NCBI RefSeq assembly: GCF_014207135.1 | Contig: NZ_JACHCC010000009.1 | Coordinates: 248,001 to 312,000, forward strand | DNA from: Pedobacter cryoconitis | GTDB lineage: Bacteria > Bacteroidota > Bacteroidia > Sphingobacteriales > Sphingobacteriaceae | DNA length: 64,000 nt | Reading direction: 5' to 3' | Shown: positions 44,201 through 52,011 of the stretch, in pieces | Numbering within the stretch: position 1 is the first letter of the stretch | How the letters are laid out: the number at the start of each line of letters is the position of its first letter | Made by a program: the position numbers and the translations under genes | Notes under the pieces: model-generated | The model's input: only the letters and a program-made list of their open reading frames with translations | What the model was told of the DNA's origin: nothing | Database searches by the model: none

Positions 44201-45404
44201 TGGTCTGTCTGGCACCAGGGGGCAGCTTAGACAAGATATCATTGGATTGTTTTACTCCTGGTATAGCAAAACCAGATGGCATCTGGGCAAAACCTGATCC
44301 GCCGATAATCTGTCCTTTGTTATAAGGCGTATTCTCACCCAAATCTATCAGACCGAGGATATCTCTTGAATCCTGGGTATTCCCTGTCTTATTGGTAATC
44401 CAGACCTCTATTTTCGTAATATTTACTCCGGATAACAGATTCGGTGCATTAGCTAAGCTTTTGTTATAATTATCTCTGAAAAATTTAGCCAGGAAATAGT
44501 GCTTGTTGGCCTCATAATTATCTCCTGTGATCCTGTAGTCATTATGTTGTGCACCATTGCTGATCTGTAATTCCCTGGATTGTGATTTCTGCTGGGAAAA
44601 CACAGTAGTCACATTCAGTTTCCCGAACTGTAACTGCGTTTTAATCCCGAAAAGTGCCTGTGTACCTGTAATCAGGGAGGTACTTAAAGGCAAGCTGACG
44701 TTACCAGCTTCAATCTTTTTAATAATATCATCTTCCTTACCAGTATAGTCCAGTTTGATCTGATTCTCAAAATCAAACTGTGCCTCGGTGTTATAATTCA
44801 TATTGAGCTTAAGCTTGGTTCCGATATTTCCTACCAGGTCCATCTGGATCCGCTGATTGAAATCGAAATTGCTCTGCACTCTTTGCTGTTCATTAAACAG
44901 CGGATTCTCATTCTTATTGATACGTCCCAGGAAAGTCAGATCGGCCTCTCCTCTGGGTTGGATGTTAATCTGATTTCCACCAAATATTTTATCAAAAGCA
45001 GGGTTATTCACAGTCAGACTTGGAATAATACCTGTTTTTCTGAATTCATTAGCTTCTGCGTCCGAACTGACGCGCCAGTTATCTCTTTTCAGCTCTGAAT
45101 TGACCAGTCGCTGGTACTCTTCAATGGTCAGATATTGTGGTGGATTAAAATATCTTCCAGCAACTATTTCTCTGATAATATAACGCTTATTTACCGCATC
45201 AAAAGTCACCTCTCTTTTAATATTATCAGGTAGCGGGGCAAATGAATTAAACGGCTGCCGGATACCCAGACGCTGCTTTTCTTTCAGGCCAAAGGTATTC
45301 CTGGTGGTATCCGTAACCGGATCCCCCTGATTAACCTGAGAGAAAGCTTGCTGCCCCCAAAAGGAAAAAATCGATAATATGATTAAAGTAAAAGTGTTTC
45401 TCAA
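38217..45404 (-). CDS. sprA: SprA, type IX secretion system outer-membrane translocon
   Basis: 2395 residues with a signal peptide (MRNTFTLIILSIFSFWGQQAFSQ). Very large size, N-terminal tandem barrel segments, a KGGVSYVDDFEATRSVIDL block, and the C-terminal barrel (end FGFSLRITLN) are those of SprA/Sov, the roughly 36-strand barrel through which T9SS substrates cross the outer membrane. In gliding Bacteroidota it also serves SprB/gliding motility. It lies 19 bases after ruvA, and the order maeB-ruvA-sprA-gcvH is conserved in the phylum. No other T9SS gene (gldKLMN, porV) is in this window. Confidence 0.96.
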   Translation of the reverse strand: MRNTFTLIILSIFSFWGQQAFSQVNQGDPVTDTTRNTFGLKEKQRLGIRQPFNSFAPLPDNIKREVTFDAVNKRYIIREIVAGRYFNPPQYLTIEEYQRLVNSELKRDNWRVSSDAEANEFRKTGIIPSLTVNNPAFDKIFGGNQINIQPRGEADLTFLGRINKNENPLFNEQQRVQSNFDFNQRIQMDLVGNIGTKLKLNMNYNTEAQFDFENQIKLDYTGKEDDIIKKIEAGNVSLPLSTSLITGTQALFGIKTQLQFGKLNVTTVFSQQKSQSRELQISNGAQHNDYRITGDNYEANKHYFLAKFFRDNYNKSLANAPNLLSGVNITKIEVWITNKTGNTQDSRDILGLIDLGENTPYNKGQIIGGSGFAQMPSGFAIPGVKQSNDILSKLPPGARQTNSNDVISYFQANGGTDNYAKLTYARKLTDREYTFHSQLGYVSLNNALNSDEVLAVVFRYTYNGVEYQVGEFSTDIPFDPNSPKVLYAKLLKNETIKTNLPTWNLMMKNIYSIGGYQISPQNFKLDIFRLDNDSGIEKPVMTEGVKTQDKLWINLTGLDRLNQQNDRKPDGVFDFEAEDKPFTSTTSGTVPTSVGSIGNSGNIGNTGSINNSGTGISFATNASKGYITIDPLNGRIIFPVLEPFGRDLAAQFNPGEQNLIDKYTFTALYDSTKVVAQQLFLKQNRYIIKGVYQSQVASEFSLNSINVPQGSVKVFAGTIPLQEGVDFTVDYQGGRVQIINTAVLLSGQAIRITTENNELFGLQQRSLFGTRLDYKVNNKLNLGATYMNLSEKPLTQKVNIGEEPINNTIWGMDLNYSSSSRFLTKLVDRLPFISTKAPSKFSFSGEFAQLIPGHPNAINSAGDKGGVSYVDDFEATRSVIDLKSAIAWQISGTPQLFPEAGLTNDLAYGYNRARLAFYNIDPTFYNKTASNIPASLRNNKNELSNHYVREIIEQEVFPFKETPTGQAVSLPTLDLAFYPTKRGPYNYSTNGFGSNGDLLNPKSRWGGIFRRIDANDFQALNIEYIELWVMDPNIYKPNSAGGDLYFNLGNISEDILKDGRKSLENGLPPDGDPTKFDETAWGRVPKLQPVVQAFDNDPNSRKAQDVGLDGLGDNDEQTKFAPVLSQIVPQLSPAAASELKGDPSSDDYVYFRGPQLDQENAGILKRYEKYNGTEGNSKTSQQSQQELGIDNSASTSLPDGEDVNRDNNMTQSDEYFQYKVSMRKGDLQIGKNYVTDAVTSQVKLANGQTQPVTWYQIRIPLSDYQQKVGNIQDFKSIRFFRMFLTNFADTSILRFAKIQLVRGDWRKYNEDNVGTQIITDPALTTVVPDNSTIEVSTINIEENGKRSPIPYVVPPGIQRELDYNNYRTNTRLNEQSLAFLVTSLRDGYGRATFKTALNDFRSYKRLEMFVHLEALGNTVVNNGDLSAFIRIGSDYQDNYYEYSQPLTVTQPNTSDPYAIWPDANKFDIALSLFQDAKLARNKATGANGVAWDITKPFIYSVAGGKTITIKGQPDLGQVKVYMLGVKNPLKVVSTPGGDDGLDKSGQIWFDELRLTEFDERGGWAAAARMNAQLADFAEVNVSGSKSTIGFGSIDKRVSERNRSDNTFFDISSNMELGKFFPKKSGLKIPMYISYSQQIMTPQYDPRMPDIELKTSLKNATSAEKKVILDYSQDVTTRNSINFTNVHKERTDPTKKPKLWDIENFSGTYSYTKFLHHDFINENSIQKTYHGSLAYNYSGQSKNYRPFDKIIKSNLLTLLKDINISPLPTSINFRIDVDRFYSENSLRNTDPDNTIPINTTFNKNFLITRVYAISWNLTKSLTLDFDATNYSIIDEPDGRLNGLKRDTVWQNLLRLGRTTDYTHNMNITYALPINKIPGLDWINVATRYGTNFNWQTEPLATLRDPTINLGNTIQNSRTIQINPTFNFTSLYNKFGLLKRANGDSGGPGFLLGLLTSIKNINAAYTQTKGIFLPGYLPTTDYFGIDKLSGAPGLGFVFGSQADIRQRAINSGWITKDTLQTQLYVNTMRQDLSITGVLEPFRDFRITLTANKNQTMNYSTNFRFDTNTQSFRNLSPYTTGDYSVSFITLGTAFSESPGSTVSKLFNQFMDNRSIISQRLGAKNPNSHGVVDGFADGYDKNSQDVIIAAFIAAYTGQDASKVSLNSFPKIPLPNWRINYGGLTKIDFIGDYFKSVDLRHSYRSIYSVNGFNSLLQYQQTDGYVSSRDVNQDFLPFYQYSQVTIAEQFAPLIGIDARLKNNLTANFEVARTRMLGLSLANSQLAQLSENNLVFGIGYRTTKFRFPFGLFKQLKMDNNMDFKLDVSVRDNKTVIYRADILTAEVSSGAKNITYRPSIDYILNQRFNIKLFYDSNITKPYTSQSFNTSFSNFGFSLRITLN

Positions 45405-45423
45405 AGGCTAAATGTTTATTTTA

Positions 45424-46008
45424 TTATAAGTTCTTTAAAGCTATTTTAATCATCTGTTCAACCGTTAAATCCTGACCACCACTCTTAATTGCATTATCTA
45501 TTGCTTTTTCGGCTGGTGCCTTGGCAAATCCAAGCATCGCCAATGCGGACAATGCCTCTTCGCGGACAGTATGATTTAAGGGAGCCGCGATTAACGACCC
45601 GGTGCCTTCTTTTTTTAATTTATCCTGGAGTTCAAGCACTAGACGTTGTGCCGATTTAACACCGATACCTTTGATACGTTGTATCAAAGGTAAATCGCCA
45701 TTAACTATAGCAGTTTGAATTTCGGAAGGAGTAATAGAAGAAAGCATCATGCGACCAGTATTTGGTCCGATACCTGACACCGAGATCAGGTGCAGAAACA
45801 AACGTCGCTCTCCTTCATCCAGAAATCCGTATAAAGTGTGCGCATCTTCTTTAACATGAAGCCACACATAGATCTTACAACGTTCGTTATCACCCAAACT
45901 GCTATAGGTATTTAATGATATATTGATGTGATATCCAATACCACCTGCCTCTACCACAATATAAGCAGGACATTTAAAAGTCAGTCTGCCATCAATATAA
46001 TCGTACAT
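45424..46008 (-). CDS. ruvA: Holliday junction branch migration protein RuvA
   Basis: 194 residues. N-terminal OB fold (MYDYIDGRLTFKCPAYIVVEAGGIGYHINI), two helix-hairpin-helix motifs (HLISVSGIGPNTGRMML and IQRIKGIGVKSAQRLVLEL), and the C-terminal RuvB-binding helices (REEALSALAMLGFAKAPAEKAI). Binds four-way junctions as a tetramer. It lies 6 bases after maeB and 19 bases before sprA; ruvB is not in the window. Confidence 0.97.
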   Translation of the reverse strand: MYDYIDGRLTFKCPAYIVVEAGGIGYHINISLNTYSSLGDNERCKIYVWLHVKEDAHTLYGFLDEGERRLFLHLISVSGIGPNTGRMMLSSITPSEIQTAIVNGDLPLIQRIKGIGVKSAQRLVLELQDKLKKEGTGSLIAAPLNHTVREEALSALAMLGFAKAPAEKAIDNAIKSGGQDLTVEQMIKIALKNL

Positions 46009-46014
46009 ATTTTC

Positions 46015-48330
46015 TTATTCTTTACTCGTTTTTTTTAATAATCCAGTTCTCTTCGGTTTTGCACCTGCTTGTTTTCCCTGTACATCCAGCACAGCGATAG
46101 TAACCATATTCACAATTTCACGAACCGAACTACCCAGTTGTACAATATGTACCGGTTTTTTCAATCCTAATAAAATTGGCCCAACTGCTTCAGCCTCTCC
46201 CAATTCCTGTAATAGCTTATAAGCAATATTTCCTGATTCCAGATTAGGAAATATCAGTGTATTTGCCGGGCTATCTGCTAATCTACTAAAAGGAAAGTTA
46301 TCTTTTAATAAAGAATTGCTAATAGCGAAATTTGCCTGCATTTCTCCATCTACCAGAATCTCAGGATGTTTATCATGCAATATTTTCACTGCCTGTCTTA
46401 CCTTCTGAGGAACAACACCGTCATTAGAGCCAAAGTTAGAATAAGAAAGTAAAGCGATTCTTGGCTGTATATTAAATTTAGCTACTGCACGTTCTAATAA
46501 TAGTGTCAGATCAACCAGCTCATCGACAGTAGGATCAACATTGACAGTGGTATCCCCAAAAAATACAGGTCCCTTTTTAGTCATCATCATATACATACCT
46601 GCAACACGGTTAACACCGGGTTCTGTTCCGATAATCTGCAGGGCAGGTTTGATAGTTGAAGCATAATTTTTAGTTAGACCTGAAATCATCGCATCTGCTT
46701 CACCAAATTCTACCATGGAAGAACCAAAATAGTTCCGGTCACGCATCAGCTTCTCAGCTTCAAAAAGGGTAATTCCTTTACGCTGTCTTTTCTGATAAAG
46801 AGAATTTGCATATTTCGCCATTCTTTCAGGCTCCAGCAAAGGGTCTATAATCAGTACACCTTCCAGCTCAAGCGCAGTTTCTTCAATAATTTTCTGGATC
46901 ACCTCTTTTTTACCCAGTAAAATCGGAATAGCTATATTTTCATCCTTTACGATCTGTGCAGCTTTCAGGATTTTATAATTATCTGCTTCTGCAAAGACAA
47001 CTCTTTTTGGATCAGATTTAGCCTTATTGGTAATGGCACGCATAATCTTGTCATCACCACCCAATCTCTGTTTCAGCTCTTCAGCGTAAGCATCCCAGTC
47101 GGTAATGACTTTACGGGCAATGCCTGAATCTATAGCGGCTTTGGCTACAGCGATGGATACATTGGTAATTAAACGCGAATCCATTGGCTTGGGAATGATG
47201 TACTCCTTACCAAATTTTATATTTCTTTCATTGTAAGCCATGTTAACGGCTTCAGGAACTGATTTTTTAGCTAATTCGGCAATCGCTTTTACTGCTGCAA
47301 TTTTCATCGGCTCATTGATCCCTGTAGCTCTTACGTCTAAAGCTCCTCTGAATATATAAGGAAACCCAAGTACGTTGTTCACCTGATTAGGATAATCGGA
47401 ACGTCCTGTAGCCATAATCAGGTCTTTACGCGAACTGATAGCCAGTTCATAGGCAATTTCCGGATTAGGATTAGCCATGGCAAATACAATAGGATTTCTG
47501 GCCATTGACTTCAGCATGTCCACGGTTACACAGTCAGCTGAGGATAATCCAATAAATACATCTGAATCTTTCAGCGCTTCTGCCAGTGTATTCAGGTTTC
47601 TGGAAGTCGCAAATTCTGCCTTTGTAGGATCCAGGTTTTCACGTGTATCACGGATAACTCCTGAACGGTCACACATCACCAGGTTTTCTTTCTTTGCGCC
47701 TAATGAAATATACAACCTGCTGCAGGATATAGCTGCCGCACCGGCACCATTCACTACAATTTTAACTTTATCTATTCTCTTTTTCTGCAGTTCGCAGGCA
47801 TTTAATAATGCTGCAGCCGATATAATTGCTGTACCATGCTGATCATCATGCATAACAGGTATATTCATGACCTCTTTTAACCTGCGCTCTATTTCAAAAC
47901 ATTCGGGTGCTTTGATATCTTCGAGGTTAACACCTCCAAAAGTAGGCTCCAGTGCTTTAACGATACGGACAAATTCATCTACATCGGTTGCATCCAGCTC
48001 CAAATCGAATACATCGATATCGGCAAATATTTTAAACAACAGTCCTTTACCTTCCATCACTGGTTTCGAGGCTTCAGGTCCAATATTACCTAAGCCCAGC
48101 ACAGCTGTTCCATTACTAATCACCGCTACAAGATTCCCTTTAGCAGTGTATTTATATACATCTTCAGTATTATCTGCAATTTTTAAGCAAGGTTCTGCTA
48201 CTCCCGGAGAATAAGCCAACGCTAAATCTCTTTGTGAATTGGTTGGTTTGGTGGGTATAACTTCGATCTTTCCTGGCCTACCTTGTGAATGGTAGTCTAA
48301 TGCATCTTGCTTCCTGTTAATTTTGCTCAT
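46015..48330 (-). CDS. maeB: NADP-dependent malic enzyme with phosphotransacetylase-like domain
   Basis: 771 residues. The malic-enzyme half (1-about 430) has LALAYSPGVAEPCL, the Tyr/Lys region KYTAKGNLVAVISNGTAVLGLG, acidic metal ligands in GVNLEDIKAPECFEIE and HDDQHGTA, and the NADP Rossmann motif VVNGAGAAAISC. The C-terminal half (about 440-771) resembles phosphotransacetylase and acts as a regulatory acetyl-CoA-binding domain in MaeB. Oxidatively decarboxylates malate to pyruvate. First gene of the maeB-ruvA-sprA run; a TAACTTTG promoter box lies 24 bases upstream. Confidence 0.96.
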   Translation of the reverse strand: MSKINRKQDALDYHSQGRPGKIEVIPTKPTNSQRDLALAYSPGVAEPCLKIADNTEDVYKYTAKGNLVAVISNGTAVLGLGNIGPEASKPVMEGKGLLFKIFADIDVFDLELDATDVDEFVRIVKALEPTFGGVNLEDIKAPECFEIERRLKEVMNIPVMHDDQHGTAIISAAALLNACELQKKRIDKVKIVVNGAGAAAISCSRLYISLGAKKENLVMCDRSGVIRDTRENLDPTKAEFATSRNLNTLAEALKDSDVFIGLSSADCVTVDMLKSMARNPIVFAMANPNPEIAYELAISSRKDLIMATGRSDYPNQVNNVLGFPYIFRGALDVRATGINEPMKIAAVKAIAELAKKSVPEAVNMAYNERNIKFGKEYIIPKPMDSRLITNVSIAVAKAAIDSGIARKVITDWDAYAEELKQRLGGDDKIMRAITNKAKSDPKRVVFAEADNYKILKAAQIVKDENIAIPILLGKKEVIQKIIEETALELEGVLIIDPLLEPERMAKYANSLYQKRQRKGITLFEAEKLMRDRNYFGSSMVEFGEADAMISGLTKNYASTIKPALQIIGTEPGVNRVAGMYMMMTKKGPVFFGDTTVNVDPTVDELVDLTLLLERAVAKFNIQPRIALLSYSNFGSNDGVVPQKVRQAVKILHDKHPEILVDGEMQANFAISNSLLKDNFPFSRLADSPANTLIFPNLESGNIAYKLLQELGEAEAVGPILLGLKKPVHIVQLGSSVREIVNMVTIAVLDVQGKQAGAKPKRTGLLKKTSKE

Positions 48331-48353
48331 ACGTTTGTTTTGGATAAAAGACT

Positions 48354-48361
48354 CAAAGTTA
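48354..48361 (-). promoter_or_regulatory. Predicted -7 element of the maeB-ruvA-sprA operon
   Basis: On the minus strand, TAACTTTG (48361-48354) fits TAnnTTTG exactly and lies 23 bases before the maeB ATG. The -33 position, 20 bases further up, reads TTTT rather than TTTG, so only the -7 box is convincing. Confidence 0.5.
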
Positions 48362-48447
48362 CAATTCTTTTAATACGCCTTAAAATAAAAACACAAGGTC
48401 TACATAAATTTAACGTAGATATAAATCACAAATACAGGCAGTTTACA

Positions 48448-48486
48448 ATCCGTTGAACAACAGCTAAACAATGCTGTTCAACGGAT
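48448..48486 (-). terminator. Hairpin downstream of the lytic transglycosylase gene
   Basis: Arms ATCCGTTGAACA...CAGC (48448-48464) and GCTGTTCAACGGAT (48473-48486) form a 14-bp stem with a 3-base bulge and 8-base loop. It lies about 80 bases past the stop of the minus-strand transglycosylase gene and 86 bases before maeB's promoter. No T run follows, so it may be a processing/decay barrier rather than an intrinsic terminator. Confidence 0.5.
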
Positions 48487-48564
48487 ATGCACAAAACGAA
48501 TATGAATAAATATTTTAGTAAAAGAATAGTAATAAAAGAAATGAACAAAAAGAACGCCCAGGTT

Positions 48565-49884
48565 TTACAACCTTTCAGCCGCCTTTGCTTTTGATTTATA
48601 AGAGAGATATTTCTTTGTCGATTTAGTAGTTTCTGCCGATTTACCTAACCCTGATTTCTGAGAAACAATCAGACGTTGTCCGGGAACTATAGTACTCCCT
48701 TTAAGCTTGTTCCAAACTTTCAGGTCCTGAACCTCTACATTGTATTCATCGGCAATCGTGTTGAGGTTTTGTCCGGCAGTAACCTTATGGTATTTAACAG
48801 CATGACGCGCTTCGGTAGTCTCTCTTTGCTTTTTATGCAATCTTCTGTCATCATTTGAGGCCAGGATAACACGGGTACTTGTTTCGACGGTATGATTATT
48901 CAGCACCTCATAAATATTGGCAAAGTTTGCCAGGCTGACTTTAGGAATAATAATTCTCTTTGGCTGATCTTCCGATCCATTCACGATCTTCTTCTTATAA
49001 GAGGGATTCAGTGTACACAAATCGGTTTCCTCCATCGCCAGTGCTTCGGCCAGTTCGGTCAGGGATACAAACCGGCTCACCTGAATAGTATCTGTTTTGA
49101 TTGCGAATAATGACTTCTGGGCCTTGATCTGATGTTTCTCCGGGCAGTTCATGACGTAAATTGCCGCAATAAAGGCAGGCACATAATTTCTGGTTTCCAG
49201 AGGTAAAAATGGTCTGATTGCCCAGAAATTCCGGGAATGTGCTTTTGCAATAGCCCTGTTTACATTGCCTGTTCCGCAATTATAGGCAGCAATTGCCAGC
49301 AGCCAGTCACCCAGCTCTTTATAAGCATCTTTAAAATAAGCCGCAGCCGCATAACTTGCCTGGATCGGATCCTTCCGCTCATCTACGAAATTATCCATAT
49401 TCAGACCGTAACCTTTAGCGGTAGAAAACATAAACTGCCATAATCCTGTCGCTCCTACTCTTGAAATAGCATGCGAATTCATAGATGACTCTATGATTGG
49501 CAGAAATTTGAGTTCCATCGGAACATTATAAGCTTTTAATGCATTTTCAAAAATCGGGAAGTAATATTCAGACAGGCCGAGCATTTTACCCATCATATCT
49601 TTTCTACTGCTGTAAACATCGATATAACGCTGTACAGATTCATTATAATTGAGCGGAATATCTCTTTGAATAGAGTCCAGACGCTTTTTATAAGCAAAAT
49701 TATAATTGTAAAACAAAGGGTTTTCTATAACCTGGGGTACTGCTGTAGTATCACCGGTAAAAGTAGTGGAAAGAAAGCTGATCGGAGAAATGGAATCCAG
49801 CTTGTTAATTTTTTGCTGTGCGCGACTGGTCAGAGCTGCGAGAGTAAATACACAAAATGAGAGGATAAGTACATTTCTTTTCAT
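48565..49884 (-). CDS. Membrane-bound lytic murein transglycosylase with LysM domain (MltD-like)
   Basis: 439 residues with a signal peptide (MKRNVLILSFCVFTLAALTSRAQ). The SLT family 1 domain (about 105-245) has catalytic Glu132 in LPIIESSMNSHAIS, then GATGLWQFMFSTAKGYGL and AAYNCGTGNVNRAI. One LysM repeat near the C-terminus (about 365-410, HKVTAGQNLNTIADEY) should bind peptidoglycan. The tail is Lys/Ser-rich. MltD is a lipoprotein in E. coli, but no lipobox is seen here. It sits at the head of an envelope-biased minus-strand region with gatA and tatA. Confidence 0.93.
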   Translation of the reverse strand: MKRNVLILSFCVFTLAALTSRAQQKINKLDSISPISFLSTTFTGDTTAVPQVIENPLFYNYNFAYKKRLDSIQRDIPLNYNESVQRYIDVYSSRKDMMGKMLGLSEYYFPIFENALKAYNVPMELKFLPIIESSMNSHAISRVGATGLWQFMFSTAKGYGLNMDNFVDERKDPIQASYAAAAYFKDAYKELGDWLLAIAAYNCGTGNVNRAIAKAHSRNFWAIRPFLPLETRNYVPAFIAAIYVMNCPEKHQIKAQKSLFAIKTDTIQVSRFVSLTELAEALAMEETDLCTLNPSYKKKIVNGSEDQPKRIIIPKVSLANFANIYEVLNNHTVETSTRVILASNDDRRLHKKQRETTEARHAVKYHKVTAGQNLNTIADEYNVEVQDLKVWNKLKGSTIVPGQRLIVSQKSGLGKSAETTKSTKKYLSYKSKAKAAERL

Positions 49885-49927
49885 AGGCTGTTCTTGCAGT
49901 ATGCAATGAAAATGGTTGGTTTATGAT

Positions 49928-51358
49928 TTAGGTTTTGGTCAAGTTAGCAAAACTTTCCGAGAAAGAAAGCAATGTCTCTTCTTCGAAATGCCTGGCCATC
50001 AATTGCATACTTAACGGCAAACCTGATTTATTATTGCCCAAAGGGACAGCTATTGCAGGGACACCTGTCAATGAAGCCAGGACAGTAAAGATATCAGCCA
50101 TATACATGACCAGTGGATCCTGCATATTCTCGCCGATTTTAAATGCAGGCGTAGGCGACACAGGTGTTAGTATCAGGTCAAAATCTGTAAGTAATGATTC
50201 GATTTTAGTTCTGATCAGACGTCTTACCCGCTGTGCCTTCTGGTAATAAGCATCGTAATACCCTGCACTCAGTACGAATGTACCCAGCAAAATCCGTCTT
50301 TTGACTTCGTCTCCGAAACCTTCAGCCCTGGATTTCTTATATAAACTGTTCAGGTTCTCTGCCTGCAGGTTCCGGTGTCCGTAATGTACACCATCATATC
50401 TGGAAAGATTAGAAGAGGCTTCTGCTGCAGTTAATACATAATAGGCAGGAACCAGGTAATCAAGTAAATCAAAAGAAACGTATTCGATGGTATGTCCCTG
50501 TTCTTTAAACTGCTCAATAGCCTCCAGAATGGACTGTCTAATTTCGGGATCAAGCGCTTCGCTTTCCAGTGTCTCTTTTAGTACAGCAATTTTTTTGGGC
50601 GATGTACTATCTATGGAAGACAGATAATCAGGAACAGGCAAACGGGATACTGTACTGTCATTTTCATCTGCACCCGCCAGTACTTCCAGCAATAGTGCAG
50701 CATCGCTGACTGATGAAGTAATTGTACCTACCTGATCGAAAGAGGAAGCATAGGCAATGACACCATATCTTGAGATACGGCCATAAGTTGGTTTTAATCC
50801 AAAACAACCACAAAATGCGGCAGGTTGTCTTACCGAACCACCCGTATCAGTACCCAGAGCAGATAAGCATAAATCAGCCTGTACTGCAACAGCCGATCCA
50901 CCTGATGACCCCCCAGCTACCCTTTCTGTATCTGCAGCATTTCTTACCGGGCCGTAAAAGGAGGTTTCATTGGAGCCACCCATCGCAAATTCATCACAGT
51001 TTAACCTCCCGATGATAATAGCGTCTTCAAGGATTAAACGTTCTACAACAGTAGAAGAATAGGGAGAGATAAACCCTTCCAGCATTTTTGAAGAAGCAGT
51101 AGTGGTATGATCTTTATAAAGAATATTATCCTTGATACCAATCACCATACCTGCCAGTTTACCAGCAGTTCCATCAGCTAACTTCTGCTGAATCAAAACT
51201 GCTTGTTTTTTAGCAGAAACAGTAAACACCTCGTTGAATGCATTGAGGTGTTGTTGTTTTTCTATTTGCGTAAAGTAATAAGCGAGTAGGTCAGAAAGAT
51301 CAAGCTTTTTTTGCGCAATAAGTGCTTGTATCTCTGATAAAGAGTTATACTTCTTCAA
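49928..51358 (-). CDS. gatA: Aspartyl/glutamyl-tRNA(Asn/Gln) amidotransferase subunit A
   Basis: 476 residues of the amidase-signature family. The Ser-cisSer-Lys triad is seen: Lys in VIGIKDNIL, cis-Ser in GGSSGGSAVAV, and nucleophile Ser in GTDTGGSVRQPAAF. YGRISRYGVIAYASSFDQVG is the GatA-specific block that separates it from other amidases. It generates ammonia from glutamine for GatB. gatB and gatC are not in the window, which is usual in Bacteroidota. Confidence 0.95.
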   Translation of the reverse strand: MKKYNSLSEIQALIAQKKLDLSDLLAYYFTQIEKQQHLNAFNEVFTVSAKKQAVLIQQKLADGTAGKLAGMVIGIKDNILYKDHTTTASSKMLEGFISPYSSTVVERLILEDAIIIGRLNCDEFAMGGSNETSFYGPVRNAADTERVAGGSSGGSAVAVQADLCLSALGTDTGGSVRQPAAFCGCFGLKPTYGRISRYGVIAYASSFDQVGTITSSVSDAALLLEVLAGADENDSTVSRLPVPDYLSSIDSTSPKKIAVLKETLESEALDPEIRQSILEAIEQFKEQGHTIEYVSFDLLDYLVPAYYVLTAAEASSNLSRYDGVHYGHRNLQAENLNSLYKKSRAEGFGDEVKRRILLGTFVLSAGYYDAYYQKAQRVRRLIRTKIESLLTDFDLILTPVSPTPAFKIGENMQDPLVMYMADIFTVLASLTGVPAIAVPLGNNKSGLPLSMQLMARHFEEETLLSFSESFANLTKT

Positions 51359-51401
51359 TTAAAGGAAAGGAATTAAAGGGTTAGAAATTCAAAAAATAAA
51401 T

Positions 51402-51590
51402 CTAGGATTTATGTGAGTTATCAGGATCATTATCAGTTCCGTCTTTACCTTCTTTGAATTCTTTTACGCCTTTACCCAGACCACGCATTAGTTCAGGAAT
51501 TTTTTTACCACCAAAAAGCAGTAAAACTACTACTAAAATAACAAGGATTTCCGGGGTACCGAGTGCTGCTAATAGGGTTGTATTCAACAT
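51402..51590 (-). CDS. tatA: Twin-arginine translocase subunit TatA/TatE (second copy)
   Basis: 62 residues: a transmembrane helix (TPEILVILVVVLLLFGGKKIPELMRGLGKGVKEF) with the FGGKKIPELMR hinge that defines TatA, and a short acidic tail (GKDGTDNDPDN). It lies 10 bases after a longer tatA-like gene, and the FGGKK-PEL-RGLGKG cores of the two are nearly identical, so they look like a tandem duplication. No TatB-specific glutamate-rich extension is seen. TatA oligomers form the pore with TatC (23657-24547). Confidence 0.93.
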   Translation of the reverse strand: MLNTTLLAALGTPEILVILVVVLLLFGGKKIPELMRGLGKGVKEFKEGKDGTDNDPDNSHKS

Positions 51591-51600
51591 GATTATTGAT

Positions 51601-51930
51601 TTAGATTTTGTTTTTATCTGATTCTGATGGTGTCACCGTTGGTGCTGAAGGATCAACATGTACAGAAGCGCTTTCTTCTTTTGTTAAGACTACTGGTTCT
51701 TTAGCCTCAGTTGACTTGATTTCATCATCGATATCCATCGAATTTATATTGCGGTGAATTTCTCTCTTCACCCCTTCTGAGGCATCTTTAAAATCTCTTA
51801 TCCCTTTTCCAAGACCTCTCGCTAATTCTGGTAACTTTTTACCACCAAATAACAACAGTACTACAGCCAGGATAAGCATGATTTCACTGCCACCCATGTT
51901 TAAAAATTCTAATACTACTCCAGTATACAT
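51601..51930 (-). CDS. tatA: Twin-arginine translocase subunit TatA (long copy)
   Basis: 109 residues. The N-terminal helix GGSEIMLILAVVLLLFGGKKLPELARGLGKGIRDFKDA is a canonical TatA transmembrane and amphipathic helix. The tail (about 55-109) is long, rich in Glu, Ser, Pro and Thr, and probably disordered, as in some TatB-like proteins. The ATG at 51930 adds MYTGVVLEFLN before the family core; an internal ATG at 51897 is the alternative. Forms a tandem pair with the short tatA. Confidence 0.92.
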   Translation of the reverse strand: MYTGVVLEFLNMGGSEIMLILAVVLLLFGGKKLPELARGLGKGIRDFKDASEGVKREIHRNINSMDIDDEIKSTEAKEPVVLTKEESASVHVDPSAPTVTPSESDKNKI

Positions 51931-52011
51931 ATCAATTTAATTATAATATTAGCAAATATAAACATTTTCAAATGTACATATTGTATTTTAATCGTGATGA
52001 TGACGTCCGTA

